From contig NC_054869.1 in the NCBI RefSeq assembly GCF_018320785.1, forward strand, positions 43,179,789 through 43,243,788: a DNA stretch of 64,000 bases, read 5' to 3'. How positions within the stretch are numbered: position 1 is the first letter of the stretch; each line of letters begins with the position of its first letter. A model generated the notes under the pieces. That model did not search any database, was not told the DNA's origin, and saw only the letters and a program-made list of their open reading frames with translations. Positions 22,347 through 38,000 of this stretch are shown here, one piece after another. The translations under genes and the position numbers were made by a program. Source of the DNA: Cheilinus undulatus. Lineage: Eukaryota; Chordata; Actinopteri; Labriformes; Labridae.

Positions 22347-23403
22347 AAATCTTTTGAAAACAAGGAGGAAACATAAATCCACCGCAGTGAGCTTTTTTCT
22401 CCCTTTAAGCATAAATGACAGACGTGACAACACAAACATTTAGTAGCTGTGATGCACCCCAAACCAAAGCAAGTGTTAAAATACTCCTCATAGTAAACAG
22501 CAGCTGATCATTATTATCATTTTTCTTTTAAATATATTTTTTCCTCTGCATAATTCAACAATATATTTGGCATTGCATATGTGTTGTATAAAAACATAAA
22601 ATTCACAAAATTACAATCTGTAATGCCTCAATACAGTCCCTTGTTTAAGGATGAATATATACAGAAAGAATGCTTCGATCAATATACAGCAGACTAAGTA
22701 TAAAAATAGCATGCGTCTCTAAATCACACACTGAACAGTCATATTTTGCAGAAATGTATAAAAAAAGAGAAAGAGTAAAAGAGAACAGACACAATATTTT
22801 CAATGACATGCGTTATAAAGCTGGACCTAAACTTTAATTTCCCTTGTACACTTGTAAATTTCTGTCCAGTAAAATTTACAACAATGTTAAATGTGCTACA
22901 ATAATTATGCTCGATTTGGCCTCCATGTTGTTCAGGATGCATCTACATCATGTGTAGGAGTGTGACTGGCAAACAGAGATATGGCAGTAAAAGGCAAAGT
23001 GAGATGAATCCATTTTCACCAAATTCAAGCAGACAAATGACGCGTTAGAAAACAAGACTGCATGAAGTTAAAAGTTTAAAATCAATGGTACAGCATGTGT
23101 GGAGAAGACATAGTGCAAACAGAACAAAGACAGTGAAGTAAGTGGTTCATTGTAATCTGAATGTCTATGTTAATGGATGTAAGTCACCAGCTCCGGCGAT
23201 TTATAGCACTTTTTTTTTTTTTTGCATGCATGCATACACGCATACCACTCACTCAGCCTCCGACATACTAACAGTCCACATACAGCTTTATTTGTTTAAA
23301 GGTAAACAACAGTAGCATGCAGTATAGAACAAAGGCACTGGCTCACACACATGGGCTTTGTGTGCGTGTTTCTTTTTGTAGCATTTCTCACTTGTGTGGT
23401 TGC
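22347..23403 (-). other. vps13a: vps13a 3' UTR (predicted)
   Basis: Follows the TGA of exon w45 with no further splice need. No transposon is recognised in it. The extent depends on which poly(A) signal is used. Confidence 0.55.
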
Positions 23404-26400
23404 TCAGTATTTCGGTAAACTCTCTCTTGCATCTTCCAGTTTGGCAAGGACCCACTGAAAAAAAACAAGAACAGAGATGAGCTGGAGTAAAAGCAATCAT
23501 ATTATACAATACATATTATAAACCATATGTTATAGTCCAAAATAGACTTACTTTGGCAATCTCTGGAGTTTTAAAGTTTATTATCTTTCCAAATTCCTTG
23601 GCATGGAAGACGGATTTCACTCTTTCCTGCAACCAACAGATGAGATATTTAGAGCAGACACAAAATAATTGTTTTCAACCAGATTTTTTTTTTAATTATT
23701 GATTTGAACCTCATTTTAAAAGAGTTAACCTTGGCCTCGATACGTAGACGGCGGTTCTCTACGATCATTGGATCCTTGGTGAACTCTTCAAACAGATACT
23801 GCCACTCACAGGTCAGCTGGCCAAACGTGCCTTTAGTCACAAAAAATATTCCCCTAGGAAAGAAAGAAAAAACAGTTGGAAGAAAATGTAGTGTAGTTCC
23901 TTGAGCACCCACTAGAGGCTGGATAGAAAAACCAATAAATCCCCACTTGGTCCAACATTAAGATGCCCTTTTCCACAGCTGAAAAAAAACATGTTTTTCT
24001 ATTATTTATTAGTCTTTTGCTTTTATTTGATAGGACAGCTGTGAGGAGACATGGGGGGAGAGTTGGGAAAGACATGTCAGGATCAGGACTTGATCCTGCA
24101 AGAAGTGCATTGAAGACTGCAACCCCAGTATGTGTGCGCCTGCTCTAACAATCGGGCCAAACTGGTGCCCAGAAACAAGCATGTTTACAGCCTGATGTGA
24201 AACCACCAGTTTTTGTCTCTGTACCTCACTTTTTTGTTGGTAAAAATGTAACCTTGCAAAGCCGATGGACTGGCCAGATCCTGTCATCAGGCAAATCCAT
24301 CTCACAAAGCTCCAATCTGAATCAACGGTGCCAAATCTGGCCATTCAGTGTCTTTAAGCAGAACGAGGCAGTAGCTACAAGCAGGGTTTAGTTGTACTGG
24401 GAGAGGGTAGCAATGGCTGCCCCCAGAGTAGTGTTTAGCTCAGGTGTAGCTACAGTATGTTGGCATTATTATCAGAACTGGACCACATTTCTTTATTAAA
24501 TGCAGAGCAAAGAGCACTGAAAGCTTTTCATGACAGAAAAGATGTTCTCGATCCTTTCCCAACCGACAGTACTTCAGCAGAAGTTTGCGATAGTTTCCAG
24601 AGGGGTTTACTTGTACTCTAAGCCGGTGTATAATCGCTGCCGCTGGTGTAGCAAATAGCCCCGATGTAGCTATAGTATAGTGACAGTTTTATCAGAACTG
24701 GATGAAATTTTATTAAAAGAAGAGCAAAGAGCCACACCAAAAGCCTTGGCAGAGGAGATGTGTTTGCACGTCTCCAAACTGGCCTTGGCATGAAATTCAT
24801 CCACAGACAAACTTCACTTCTCATAAACTACGGCTGTGTCTGTCTACCGAGCTAAGGTCACAACCATGTGAAGTCCAGTGCACTGGCACCAATGGAACTT
24901 TAAGAAAACATTAGCTCTGGCTTAAAATATCCTTTTAAACCCCTTTGATTTACACTGGGGGCTAACGTAGCGCTGTTACAAAGTAATTGGGGCATTTTCA
25001 GTGGTAAGACTATGACAACAGACAGGCTTGTCATTGCAGAAACTGTGCGGAGGATTGTGGTGTTTATTAAACTTCAGTGCGGAGGCTTATAATATTTTTA
25101 ACTTCATAAACAACTGCAGCATTACCTTCACAATCTGACTCAAAAGAGACCTTGCTCATCTCCAGTATGCTCTCACTGGATGTCAGGCTGCAGAGTTGAT
25201 TGCCTAGAACTCATGTGATGTCTTAGCCAATCAGATAGTGTTGTGGGCGGGACTTTGAGGAGAGTGTAAGAGAGGGAGAACAGAGCCAGACGGGAAGAAA
25301 CATGCAGAGAAGCCGAAGTAGTAAACTTTTAAATTAATCATATCGTTGATCAGTAAAATAAAACATCGACACCAATAATCTGCAGAATGCCAAATATCTG
25401 TGTTGAGAATCGGCCAGGCTGATGATTATTGGTTGACCCCTGATTAACATTAACTAGATATAGTGTGAAACAAACAATTTGTCCGGACAGCAACAGGAAG
25501 AAAATAACAGCATGTATAAAAGAGCTCAACAATACTGACCTCTTGGTGATCATGAGGAAGTCAGAGTCATTGACCTTGGCATGAGCAAAGTATCTGTATT
25601 TGGCAAAACGTCCGTTCTCAATTTTCTGAGGGAGGAGAGGGAAAAAGTGAAGAAACAGCATGATTTAAAAACAAATGTCTGGTTGAAGCTGCAATATGAA
25701 CTCCTGGATGTCTACATTCTTTAATAATTCATGAACAAGTGTGTATCAACTGTATGCTTCAATAGGGATGATCAGTCATATTTGCAAAAACAGAATAATC
25801 TTGTCCGCAACTTAACTTTGATGAAACAGGATAATGTGGTGGGTAAGGAAGAAAGAAAAGATGAAACAGGCAGTGGCAGGGACAAGTTTAAAATGCAGAC
25901 ATTTTATTGACAGACAGGAGCAATGAATGACAGAACAAGAAATCAAAGATATGAAGATGGAACAGAAAATTTAAAGGAAAAACTGAGCATCGAAATGACA
26001 TTAAATAAAAATCTGAAGGATTTTTCTTAATAATGAAATAATGAAATGACAGAAAATGGAAGAAAAAGTTAAATAACTATACTTCAAATAAAGAAAACAC
26101 AAAATAAACGTCAAACAACTAAAAACCATGAAAGCAGGTTTCTCAAACACCTTAAACTTCTGTCTTCCAAAAGTGAATAATCTAACAGAGAGATAGCATT
26201 CAGACTACAGATGAAGCACCAGAGCTAAACCACATCTGCTGGTTCTATCTTCTACACTTTTGTCCTCATCAGTCTCATCCTGCGAGTCAGACCTAAGCCA
26301 ATCACTGTACGCCTTCCTCCTCTGTGGACATGAGAGGAGAGAAAAGTCAGAGCACACAAACCAAATATTAGAACCTGATCTGACTAAATTATCCAAGGAA

Positions 26401-29081
26401 CTTTCTTTCATTATTCTAAAATCACCACCATTCTACAGGTTAAATATCTAAAGACACTATTGCCCTTTGTGAAGGATCTACATAAAACTTCAAAACTACA
26501 TCTATAGAGGTTGTTTGCAGTCATGATGTATTGAAGTCAGATGGGGGACAGGAAGTGAAGAACACTAATGAGTAAACAATAGCAATGGAGGAAGGTTTGT
26601 ACGTTAAAGCTCAAGTTAAACCTGCAAGCTGCAGTTATCATCAGAAAACTTCTACATAGGCTCAGTATTCATATCATTAGTGCTGCTGAAAATAATCAAT
26701 TGCATAATGCATCTGAGACGATTCTGCATTGATGCAGAGGTAGCTCATAATTGATGCAGACAAACGCTGCTTGTGTACCTTCCCCCTGCACCTGAACTTA
26801 TAGTAAATACTCTAATAACAACCTGTTTCCCTTCCAAACATGGCTGGTTTCAATGCATTTTAAGGGTAGTCTATTTTAGATGGCGCAGCTTTTCTGTCTT
26901 TGCAGTAGCGCCAGACTAAAAGTAGCTCAAAGCTGTTTTCTTCCCAGTTTGAACAGCTGGCACAGATGTAAACAGCACTAAGCATTTTGATAGTGCTTCT
27001 CCATGCAGAGATCACTTCTTGCCCTCCATCTGAAGATCTTTGCTGTGACATGACGTAATCTGCAAACAACCTATAGATTATAGGTTATAGGTTATAACAG
27101 TACTGGAACTATGCCACAAAAGTTCACAAGCTCAGTTTTTAGGACATGTTCAAAAAAATTATCTGTCTTTTCTGGTTTTTGAGTACAAGCATGGATTAAT
27201 CAAACTCTCTCAAATGTAAACAAAGTCAAATGAAGCAGCTTTAATAGAAGCCTACAAACAAGCATTTACCAGAAACCCTAGTAGAATTGCCATTATTGCT
27301 AATAAGTCAACAACACTTTTAATGACGTATCTATCTACTGTAGGTCTAAAGCTCCGGACGCAGATCAGTGACAAATTAAAGCAGAACTTTGAATAAAACT
27401 TAGTGTGAGACAAACATTTGTATAGTTAAAGAAACTTAAATAAATTCAAGGCTGAACAGTGTGACATATATGAAATAAGGCCTACATTAGAACATGAAGC
27501 TTGTGCTGTATTGTACTACTGTACTCTTAGTTTTGACTAGGGATACACGATATGCGGATAATTACAATTTCATTTTAGCCAATACTGATATGAACACAGG
27601 TAAATATAGTTAAGACCTAAAACTTCAAAAGGACTATGGCAGCATGAATGGTACTCTTTTCCTGTCACTCTAATCATCTTCAAGCACTAACACTCCTACA
27701 GAGTTTGTCAGCTTCCTGCAGTTAGCTCTTGTTTTTTGTCAGAATGTAGAGATCAGCTGTCAGCGTCTCTCTGCTGCATGGAGTGTCGTTCTCATCCTGA
27801 CTAGGAGCAGATCTCTGGGACATCATGCCACGTTCCATCCACCGCTGCCACATCACACCACAGTCCGGGAGCTGACTGATGCCCTGATCCAGATCTGGGA
27901 GGAGATCCCTCAGGAGACCATCAGTCGTCTCATCAGGAGCATGCCCAGATGTTGTAGGGAGTGCACACAGGCACGTGGAGGCCATTCACACTACTGAGCC
28001 TCATTTTCAGCTGTCTTAAAGAATTTTACAGAAGTTGGATCAGCCTGTGATCTGATTTTTCCACTTTTATTTTGAGTATGATTCAGAATCCAGTCCTCGA
28101 TGGGTTAATGATTTTGGCTTGACCGTTCTTCTGTTATTTTGTTCTCAATGCATTCCACTGTGTAATGAATGAAGATTTTCAACTGGAATATTTCATTCAT
28201 CAAGATCTGGGATGAGTTATTTAATTGTTCCCTTCATTTTTTTTAGCAGTGTATAACCTGATGCATTTGCATATTAACTTCGACTTCTTCAGATATTGAA
28301 CTTGTAATTCGGGGACATTCCAGGAGTTTTGTGCATGTGTCAAAAATGCTCAAGACACTTTAATTTGTCACATTTCTGCATACATACTGTAGGGAAAATC
28401 TAAAAAAGGCATCTACATTTTTAGAAAAACAGTGCAGCTCTGACCTGAGCCTCAAAGGCATAAACTTCAACCAACTCCAACAAGCTCGAGTGCTAAAATA
28501 ACATCAGCAAGAAAAAGTGACCGAAGAACCAGTGAAAATCACAAACATCTATAAATATGAAAAACACATGCTACTGTCTCTTGAATGTCTGTCAGGACAT
28601 TGTCCTAATCAACAATTATTCCAATCCATTAAAATCATTAGTAATCTACTTTGAACTACAACAGGAGATGCCATTACATGCCATTCCTAACAGAAGAAAT
28701 AACTGTTAAAAAAAAACAGAATGAAGTGAAGATGGGTTAAGGTTGTCTGCATGTAACACACAAATAACTCCACTAGCAAATTTTGGCAAAAAATGCTTAA
28801 TTCAAATGTCTTTATACCACAGAAATGACAAAATATATGACAAATTCCAAAATGATAAGAACAAGCCCAGTTTCTCTGTTTTATTTCAGTTAAAAAGGAT
28901 TATTACTCTGCTGCTTTAGCCAATGTCTGACTCTAGAGTGAGATGAAGTTAAGGTTTCTGTCCTACCTGGAGCATCTGGCTGCCGAGGCCTTCCCTCTCC
29001 TTGTATGGGCGTATGACACCGTCCTCATGGATGAAACGAGGAGGGCGCAGAGATTCAACGTCTTGGGAAGTTTCTGCTGCC
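23404..29081 (-). CDS. vps13a: vps13a exons w41-w45: C-terminal PH-like domain
   Basis: Exons: 29081-28967, 25625-25540, 23853-23730, 23626-23552, 23454-23404 (visible residues 1927-2076). Encodes [52 protein letters not shown], the beta-strand RRLRIEAK and [19 protein letters not shown], ending ESLPKY and TGA. This is the VPS13 PH-like domain, which in human VPS13A binds the scramblase XK. Introns here are long (3.3 and 1.7 kb) and carry repeats. Confidence 0.96.
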
Positions 29082-32000
29082 CTGAAAGGAGGAAAAGACA
29101 TTTGGAGACTCAGCTGAACCCTTATTTGCATGCACACAAACAGGAAAATACCATTTTGTCTTAATTAATAACAACTGATATGAAAAAAAAAAAAAATCAG
29201 ACAAGACAGGTTAAATAAAGAGCTTTTGTACAGACAGTTGTCTGTTTTATGTATAATTTTATGATACTACGTTTTAAAACAAGACAATCTTTGTTTGTTT
29301 ATGATGATAGCATCTACAGAGAAAGGAGGGGCGTAGGAAGGGAATGAAACCATTAAAAAACTACAGGCAAACTCTTTCATAACTACACCGGAGACTGCCA
29401 GTGCAATAAAGACACTGTTCAAGAGTGTGCCTGCAATTTCTGATATTTTAAAAAACAAGAAATTATTTAAAGTGGACTAGCCTTGACATCATGCCTACAG
29501 GTTTTGATGCTGTCAGATTTTTTGCTAGTATCACATTAAAAGAATATATTTTTTAAATTCTGGTATGGTGACATATTTATGGATAAAAGTACCAAAATTA
29601 AAAAAAATAAAAATAAAAATACAGATCTTGAGTTTTTATTTTCAGCCCAACCAGATGCTAAAAAGAGCAGCAGAGGTTGAGAGATGTAGAGAAAAAGTAA
29701 AGAGAGCAACTGTCTTAAAGGAAAACAAATCTGTGAAACAAAAAAATCAAGACCTTATTTCTTAGTTATTTTCTAAAGCAGTTTCACTTCATAGGACTTT
29801 AAACACCTTCACACATTTATACAAATATATAATAAGATCTGGATTTCTCCCTCTGCATCCTGCCTGTTTCACTCTGTCACACCTGCAGCTCTCATGCAGC
29901 ATCTAATTCACAAGCTGGCAGATACCAACATTTTGTCAAGTCCCTTTAGTGTCTGATAATGATGCAGAAGTTATACTGGCGTCTGTTACAGACAGAGGCC
30001 AGAGGAAAGAGACAGCGATACCGCCTGGGCATTTGGTTTTCTGTCAGAAAAGACTTGCAGACTGTTTACAGGGAGTTTTAAACCACTGAACAATAAGTGA
30101 TGTCTAGAAAAATGTCCAAAATAGTAACAAAATCAGAATAAAACAGGGAGCAGAAACTCTGAAGACACAACCACACAATGTGAAATGCTTCAGCTTTAGA
30201 AGACTTAAGCTACACTATATGCCTGAACATTACACCAACAGGGACTGTAATGACTTTCTATTCAAATACATGTACTTTAATATGATGTTGAGACACCTTT
30301 TGCAGCTCTTACAGCCTCCACTTTTCTTGAAAGGCTTTCCACAAGACTTCTGGAGCATTTTGTGGGAATTTGTGCCTTTTCATTCTGCAGAGCACTTTTG
30401 ACCTCAGGCACTAATGTTGGACGAGAAGGCCTGGCTCACAATCTCCACTCCAGTTCATCTCAAAGGTGCTCAATGGGGTTGAGGTCAGGATCTGGGGGGC
30501 CAGTTAACTTCTTTCCCACCTTAATCATCAAACCATGTCTCTATAGTCCTTGCTTTGTGCACTGGGGCAGTCATGTTGGAATAGAAAAGGGCCTTCCCAA
30601 ACTTTTGCCACAAAGTTGGAAGCATAGCATTGTCCAAAGTGTCTTGGTATGCTGAAGCATTAAGATTGTCCTTCACTGGAGATAAGGGGCCTAGCCCAAA
30701 CCCTAAAAAAACAGCCCTATACCTTTATCTCTGTTCCACCAAACTTCACAGCTGGTACGCTAAAGTCAGGCAGACATTGTTTTCCCTGCATCCGCCTAAC
30801 CCAAACTTGCTCATCTGATTGCTAAACAGATTATGTTTCCACTGCTCCACAGTCCAGTGCTTATGTGCTTCACACCACTCCATACTACATGCAGCTGCTC
30901 AGGCACCGAAACCTTGAAGCTCCTGCTGCACAGTTTATGTGCTAACATCAATGTCAATGGAAGTTCAGGTCTCTTTAGCTATGGAATCAGCAGAGCATCT
31001 GCGAGTGTCATGCACCGTGCACCTTAACAGTCGCTGACCTCGCTCTGTGATTTTAACTGCATTATTGTACTGATTATAGCAATGGATATTTGTATTTCCT
31101 TTGTAATATTGAAGCTGTGTCTTTGTTTGTCTGCATGCATCAACGTTTAAAATAATCAGACAGTGTAACATCCCTAGGTCAGACATCACAATCTAAAAAT
31201 GGCATCACAGACTAGAATACACACAAACAGAAATGAAAGTACCTCTTGATCCCTTGGAAAGTGCTGCTGGCCATGTCTATGATGCCTCCTGTTGGTCTGG
31301 CCACAGCGCCGACTAAACCTTTGCCCACACCTTTAAAGAATCCTGCTGCTCCCTCCTTCTGGGCTCCTGCATAAATACACCATCAAAAATCACATTTACC
31401 TCATCATGTTATTGTTCTGACCGTTACATGTACATAATAAGACATGCAAATTCTGAATAAGAGTACAACATACCTTTAATAGGTTTGGTAACTATCCCTG
31501 TGATGCCACTGACAAATCCCTGAAAGAAAACACAACATCAGTCCCTCATACTATCAGTTCATTCATAGGGAAGAACTTTTGGTGTCAAAGGCTACTGTTA
31601 CACTGCTTAATCTTTTAAATGGGATGAGATGAAACAGAAAGTTTGGGTACATACAGACACTAATCCCTTTCCACCCCTGGTCAGCCCCTCTCTCAGGCCA
31701 CTGGGTTGTTTGTTCATCGCCTCTCGTCTCTTCTGCTGGTATTCCTCATCCATCGTTATGGCAGCGACACCTTTGGCCATAGCACCAGTGATCCTGGAGG
31801 CTGCACCTGCAATACCACCTAGAAGAGAGACATGAAGCTTTACAGTCACAGTGTCCCTTGATCTCCTCAATTTGTTTATTTTGATAAATGAAAAAAAAGG
31901 TTTATTATTCTCCCGTTATTATGGCAAAGAGGGGCTATTTTATTTCCATAACATAACAAGAAAATAGGTATGAAAACATAAACAAAAAATCGTATGACAT

Positions 32001-35000
32001 GTCCATATGAGCTGGTGCTTACCTACAGCTCCTCCCACCAGAGCCTTCACACCCAGAGCCATTCCCTCCACAAACTCCTCAGGCCCCTGGATGGCTCCCT
32101 GGAAAACCCCCAAAACAAGCAGAAAAGGTCGTGACTGCTGGATATTAAACATCCACACTGGTCTAACAGCTTAATGCTGCGATTTTCTCATATTTCCAAC
32201 AACTTCCTTTAACTCAATAAGATTTTAATCAGCTGGTCCCATTGCCAGAGTTATTTAGATGTTTAGTGTGTCATACTTAAATAATGAGCACAGATTTAAA
32301 AACCATGACACCCCACTTCTAACATTTAATTTAAGCATTAATTCATCAACATTCCTACCTGATAAGGCTCATAGAAAAAGGCTTCAACGCCTTCTGACAG
32401 CCCTCTGATGAGTCCAAAAGGATTTCCAAGAACGTCCAAGCCCAAAACCAACACATACATCTGTTTAATAGCCTGAAATAAAGACGCAAATAGTAGACTC
32501 AGTACATTTGCATGCACGGATAAATCAAGCTAAGTCAATGCTCTACACTTTATTGTAGGAAAACATGGCAGACCATCGCTCTAGCTTAGAGGGATATATG
32601 AAGGCAGACAACAGCCCAACTTGTGCCATGCTTAGCTTTAACACTTTTCAACTTAAAGATCAAAACCCAGCATGGAAACTGTGCAACATGTACAGAACAT
32701 CTAGTCCAGTCCGGATCCCAAATGTCTAGTTTGCTTGACCAGGATGATCGTGCCGTACTGTATCAAAGTGCAGTATACTACTCATGGCATGAATGAAAGA
32801 GAGGAGTTTTGGTATGGTATGTGTGCTTATGCACATACCAAACAGGTGTATGTTTTCTGTGCTACCTGCTTGGAATAATGTCTGATGACCTCCCACTGAA
32901 GCTGCTGGGTGGTACAAAACTGGAAGGTCAGCTCAAAGAAGGCCAGTCTGAAATAAACAACAAAAGCAATCAAAGTTCTGCTCTTTTTGGTGAATGTGGT
33001 TTCTATTTAAAGATGTGCATGCGTGCGTACTTGAACACAACATCCTGTACGTCAGTGAGCGTGGCACCGATGCTCTTCAGCAGCAGGTTGAGCGACTGGA
33101 CAGGAATGATTTCTTTGTCCCTCTTCTCCTTCAGGCCGTCTTCTCCTCCTGTACTCAGAGAGAAGCTCAGGTGCAGCTGTAAACACACAAAAAGGCAGCA
33201 AATTTGTTTCTGTACCGACTGAATGAAGGCTTTGTTACTGAATCATTAAAAGTGCAGAAAATCACTGGTGGTGTTTATGCACAGATAAACAATACTGAAG
33301 AAGAAAATAGCTTTTTATTAAAGAAACTTCAGACTTTTTTTTAGGTAAAACTGAGATGAAAAGATCCATCCGACTTTATAACAGCATGAGAAAATCACTG
33401 CATATAATTGAGAAAATACATACTAGGAGGGAAAAAAATCTGCCTTACTAAGTTTAAAACGTGGAAAATGCTTATGATGGTACTCAGTATTCTATATTTA
33501 TCCATTTACTTCCTTATCAGTTATCATGGAACACAATATGTGAAAATTGTGTTATGTTCCCTTTCTTAAATGTAGTTATGTTTTTGTTTTTTTAGATTTT
33601 GTTTTCATTATTACATATTTACTGTCTTTTAAGTGTTGTCTGAGTTTAGATATGTTACCTTCTGGTTTAAAAGGGACATATTTGTACACAGAGGGCTGTA
33701 AGTAATGGATCACCACATATTTGTGCATGCAAATCAAAGACAAATTTCTGCATTTGCATTAAAAATAGACAAAGTATTCTCTATTCTAAAGGAAGAACAA
33801 AAATAAAATGTAATCCTACAAGTTGGATTAATTAGGAAAAGAAATGCAACTTGAAATGTAATAATCACTTCATGGCCACATTGTTTCCCACATGGAGTTC
33901 ATGCTGGTCTACAAACCTTGATGGGTGATATGTGGAAGTACTCATAGAGGCTGATTGGAGAGTTGTCAGCAGCAGAGACGTGGTTTAGCTCTGTCTTTAT
34001 GTACTCGATGTCCTTCTCAAACAGTTCCACCTGCAGGAATAACACCAGTACATGAGTAGGAATGTGAAGGTACAGGGTTAAAGTACATCTAAAGGCTCTC
34101 CAGTCCTGGAGGTATTAATATTACAGGAACAGCTGTATGTGAGTCTGACCTCCTGCTCTGAGTTGGTGTTCCTGGCATCCTCAGCTGTGAAAAGGTCCAG
34201 GATGGCGTAAAGGAACCCAAGATCAAGCTTCAAATCCATCTCCTGGATCAACACCTTGAAATACCTAAAGGAAGAATAAGGATATGCTTTTATATTCATG
34301 ATGTCATTGTTACAGTCTTCAAAGACAGTATGAGGGTGGTCTCTAGGTAAAACATACAAATATCCATAAACTGGCCACAAAGACAACTGAAAAATTTTAA
34401 AAAGTGTGAAAAAAAAACAGATAAAAAAGGTCACAAAAATCAGCATAACAGGGATAAACAATATGAGCGTTATTAGCAGATATCAAAATTACTGCAGATA
34501 TTTACGATTATATCAGCTGCAAAAACTGTTCTTGAGTACGAATATGATTTTGGAGTCTAAGGCTGGACAAATAGACCTACATCAGCTGAAGTCTTTTCTT
34601 TGTTCATCCTTGTTCCTTAAACTTTCAAGTGTGTTTTAAAGAATGAAGGTTCAGGCCTGAACTACTTTTAAAGATTTGTATCAGTATCAACATCGACTAA
34701 AAAGAATTTGTTAGTATTTGTATATCGAATATCAGCAAAAATCCAATATTGTGTATATCATCCTATCAGATACAGACAAGTGTTTACATGACCTGCTCAG
34801 AGTGCAATGATTAGCCTTGTGCTGCCCAAAGAGTGGCCCAGGGCCATACCACTACAGGTGGGCTGAAACAGGCTATTAACAATAAAAACCCTAAACATAT
34901 TTTGAGCCGTGAAATTATGCTTTAAACGATCATTAAAAACGTGACTTAATGTTTTCTAAACCCCAAAACTAAGACAACACAGCCATAAGATTTAACTTTC

Positions 35001-38000
35001 ACGTTCATGTCATGAAGAGAGCTGGTGTTGTGGCTTAACTGGTATTGGATTAACTTGTGACACTTCATTAAACATTTTACCATGCATCTCTCTTCCTGAT
35101 TCTATGAATTTGTCTTTGGAGACATTATTATCGCTAGGAAAGAGTTTTTGGAAACACAAAGTACATTTAAGGAGATAAATTGAAGTTAGAAGAATAAAGG
35201 TCACTTGGCAGATGCCTGATGAAAATTAACTGTGGTGGCTCAGTAATTTTACTTCTTAACTCCACATTTAATCTAAGCATTCAAATTGAAATTCTCCGTT
35301 TATTAAATAAAATTATGTAGGCCAAAAATGTGCCTTCTATCATTGTGTTTTTGTACAACAGGTATTTGGTATTTATTCATCATATTTTTAGGGCTGTGGT
35401 TTGTAATTGTTTGTGTCTTACTTTGGGAGGCTGAGAGGTTAATATTGTTAAATAATGTTTGAAGGAATAACATGACAGCATTCAGCTAAAAAGGAAAGAA
35501 ATCTAAAACGATTACTTGTCAATGTTAAAGCTAGAAAAATGATCATCCAAAGATGGGGAAAATGTAGGAATATGCATTAGGATTAGGTGGCATTCTTTTT
35601 TTTTTTTAAACTGTCAAAACTTCCCCAACTTTCACCGGGTATACGGTATTACCGCCAGCGTTTTCAAAACTACATTAAACAGGCACTTGATGGCGTGCAC
35701 ATGCAAGCTCAGAGAGCAGAGTGTGTGTCTCACTTTATTCATTACTTTAACAAAATGCATTGACTCTAAAAAAACACAAAGTGTATTAGGTGTCATTTTC
35801 TGGAGCACTGGAAGTGATTTACAGTTTTAAACAGTCTGGCGAACTAGCTAACATCAGGACAGAGAGTCGAATGACATCTTCTACTTTTACTCTGTTTCTG
35901 TGGCACAAACTCTTTTTCTACCTCTTCCCTCATTCCTCCCAGAGATAAAATGGTAACTAACAATCTAAAACTATTATCATACAGGATCCTGGAATGTGAA
36001 GTAATGTTATGTGTGCCTTTAAACACAAACAGGTTGGCCTTAAATATCATTTATTTCCGTGTTGCACAACAATGGGGAGCTCCGTCCAGCTGTGAGTCCA
36101 CTTTATGGGAAGCTTTTGAAAAGTTAAGACTACTTTAGTGCCTAAAATAATCAACAAACACATATCAACTACTAAAATCACTTTGCTGCTGAACACACAC
36201 ACATATTCTTTCTGAACTATTAGAAATATTGGCTTATTACGTAGCACATCTTCATGATGGTAATCAAAGCAATACCGTGGCTATTTTTAAATTTGAGTTA
36301 CCATGCAACTGCCCATTCGAGTATTATCAAACACCAAAAAAAAAAAAACAAAAAAAAACAGAGGATAAAGAAGGGAGCCAAATGAGAGAAGGATCAGATG
36401 GAATAACTCTTACTTGATGCGAGAGATATCAGAGTGTCCTGCTGTCCTGGTTACAATGCTGATATCAGTTAGAGGTTTGGGCTCTGTTAGAAAAATACAA
36501 ATCAGTTATACTAAAGACTAAAAAACAGCTAAAACAGCTAAAACAGTACATATTAACAGTTCATTGAACTAAATATGCTGCACTTGGTAGAATAACAGAC
36601 CTGAGTCCATTGTGATAGATTTTGGCAGTTTTACAGGGTAGAAAACGTAGGGGAAGATCGCTCCAGGCAGCTGATTCTGGATCTGCAGTAGGACAGAAAA
36701 TTTACTTTAGGCCCACTCAAAAGATACAAGAGAGGAATTAGACATACATTAACAAATGACAGCAGAGGAAAGCATTTTGGATGATTTTTTTTCTGAACAC
36801 ATAATAGTTATATTGGTTCCTAAAAATAAATACAATAAAATGAAGTTATTGTATTGTATTGTAAAGAAAGTTGAACTCAAATTTTTGCTTCTAAATTCGA
36901 GATATGTCGTGTAACAGTGACTGTTGCTCACTTGAATACGGTGGATTTGTACTCGGTAGGCGCTTTGTCGAGGTGAGACGCTGTACTCCACTTTAACCCC
37001 AGGCAGGAAGTGCCTCCTGAGAGGAGCCTCACATGGCTCCAGCATCCGCATGTCCACGCCGTTAGGAGTAAAAACAACCTGAGGCACAATTACAGACACC
37101 ACAAAACTGAAAAACTAGACCAACTACTGACTTCTACTGACTAACTACCTCTTAAATAAACTTTTGAAAACATTCTATGATATAAAACCTACATGCATAA
37201 TGCTTAGAAATTAAGATGGGAGTGTATTTTTACAACATTAACTATAAAGGGTAAAGACTTCTTATGCCTGTAAACCACTGCCCAAGAAAGCTTATGTAAC
37301 CTCATCAGACTTAATTCATTCTTAAAACCCACTTGAACAATTCTTGAGAAGAATGTGACAGTCACATAAGTTTTGTCTGTGATTTGTTCTTACACTGGAT
37401 TCCAAATTATTATGCAAATTGAATTTTAGCATCATAAACTTTCAATTTTTTGTTTTTCAATTAAACTTGTGGATGGTATTGTGTTTCAGGGCTCTTTGGA
37501 TCACTGAAATCAACTCAGACACCTGTGATCATTAGTTTGCCAGCTGAGCCCAATTAAAGGAAAACTACTTATGAGGGATGTTCCACATTATTAAGCAGGC
37601 CACAGGTTTCAGCAATATGAGAAAGAAAAGGATCTCTCTGCTGCAAAAAAGCCTCAAATAGTGCAATGCCTTGGACAAGGTATAAAAGCATTAGATATTT
37701 CATGAAAACTTAAGTGTGATCATCATACTGTGAAGACATTTGTGGCAGAGCACAGACGGGTTAGTGCAGATAAAGGCATAATGAGGAAGATTTCTGACAG
37801 AAAAATTCATCAGATTAAGAGAGCAGATGCTAAAATGCCATTACAAAGCAGCAAACAGGTATATGGAGCTGCTGGTGCCTCTGGAGTCCCACGATCCCAC
37901 GATAAGGTGTAGGATCCTCCAGAGGCTTGCAGTCATGCATAAACCTACTATTCAGCCACCCCCTAACCAATGCTCACAAGCAGAAACGGTTGCAGTGGGC

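Noticed and set aside
35636..35655. GGTATACGGTATTACCG palindrome-like motif
   Set aside because: It resembles the interior of some hAT-like repeats, but I could not find terminal repeats or a second copy, so I do not call an element.
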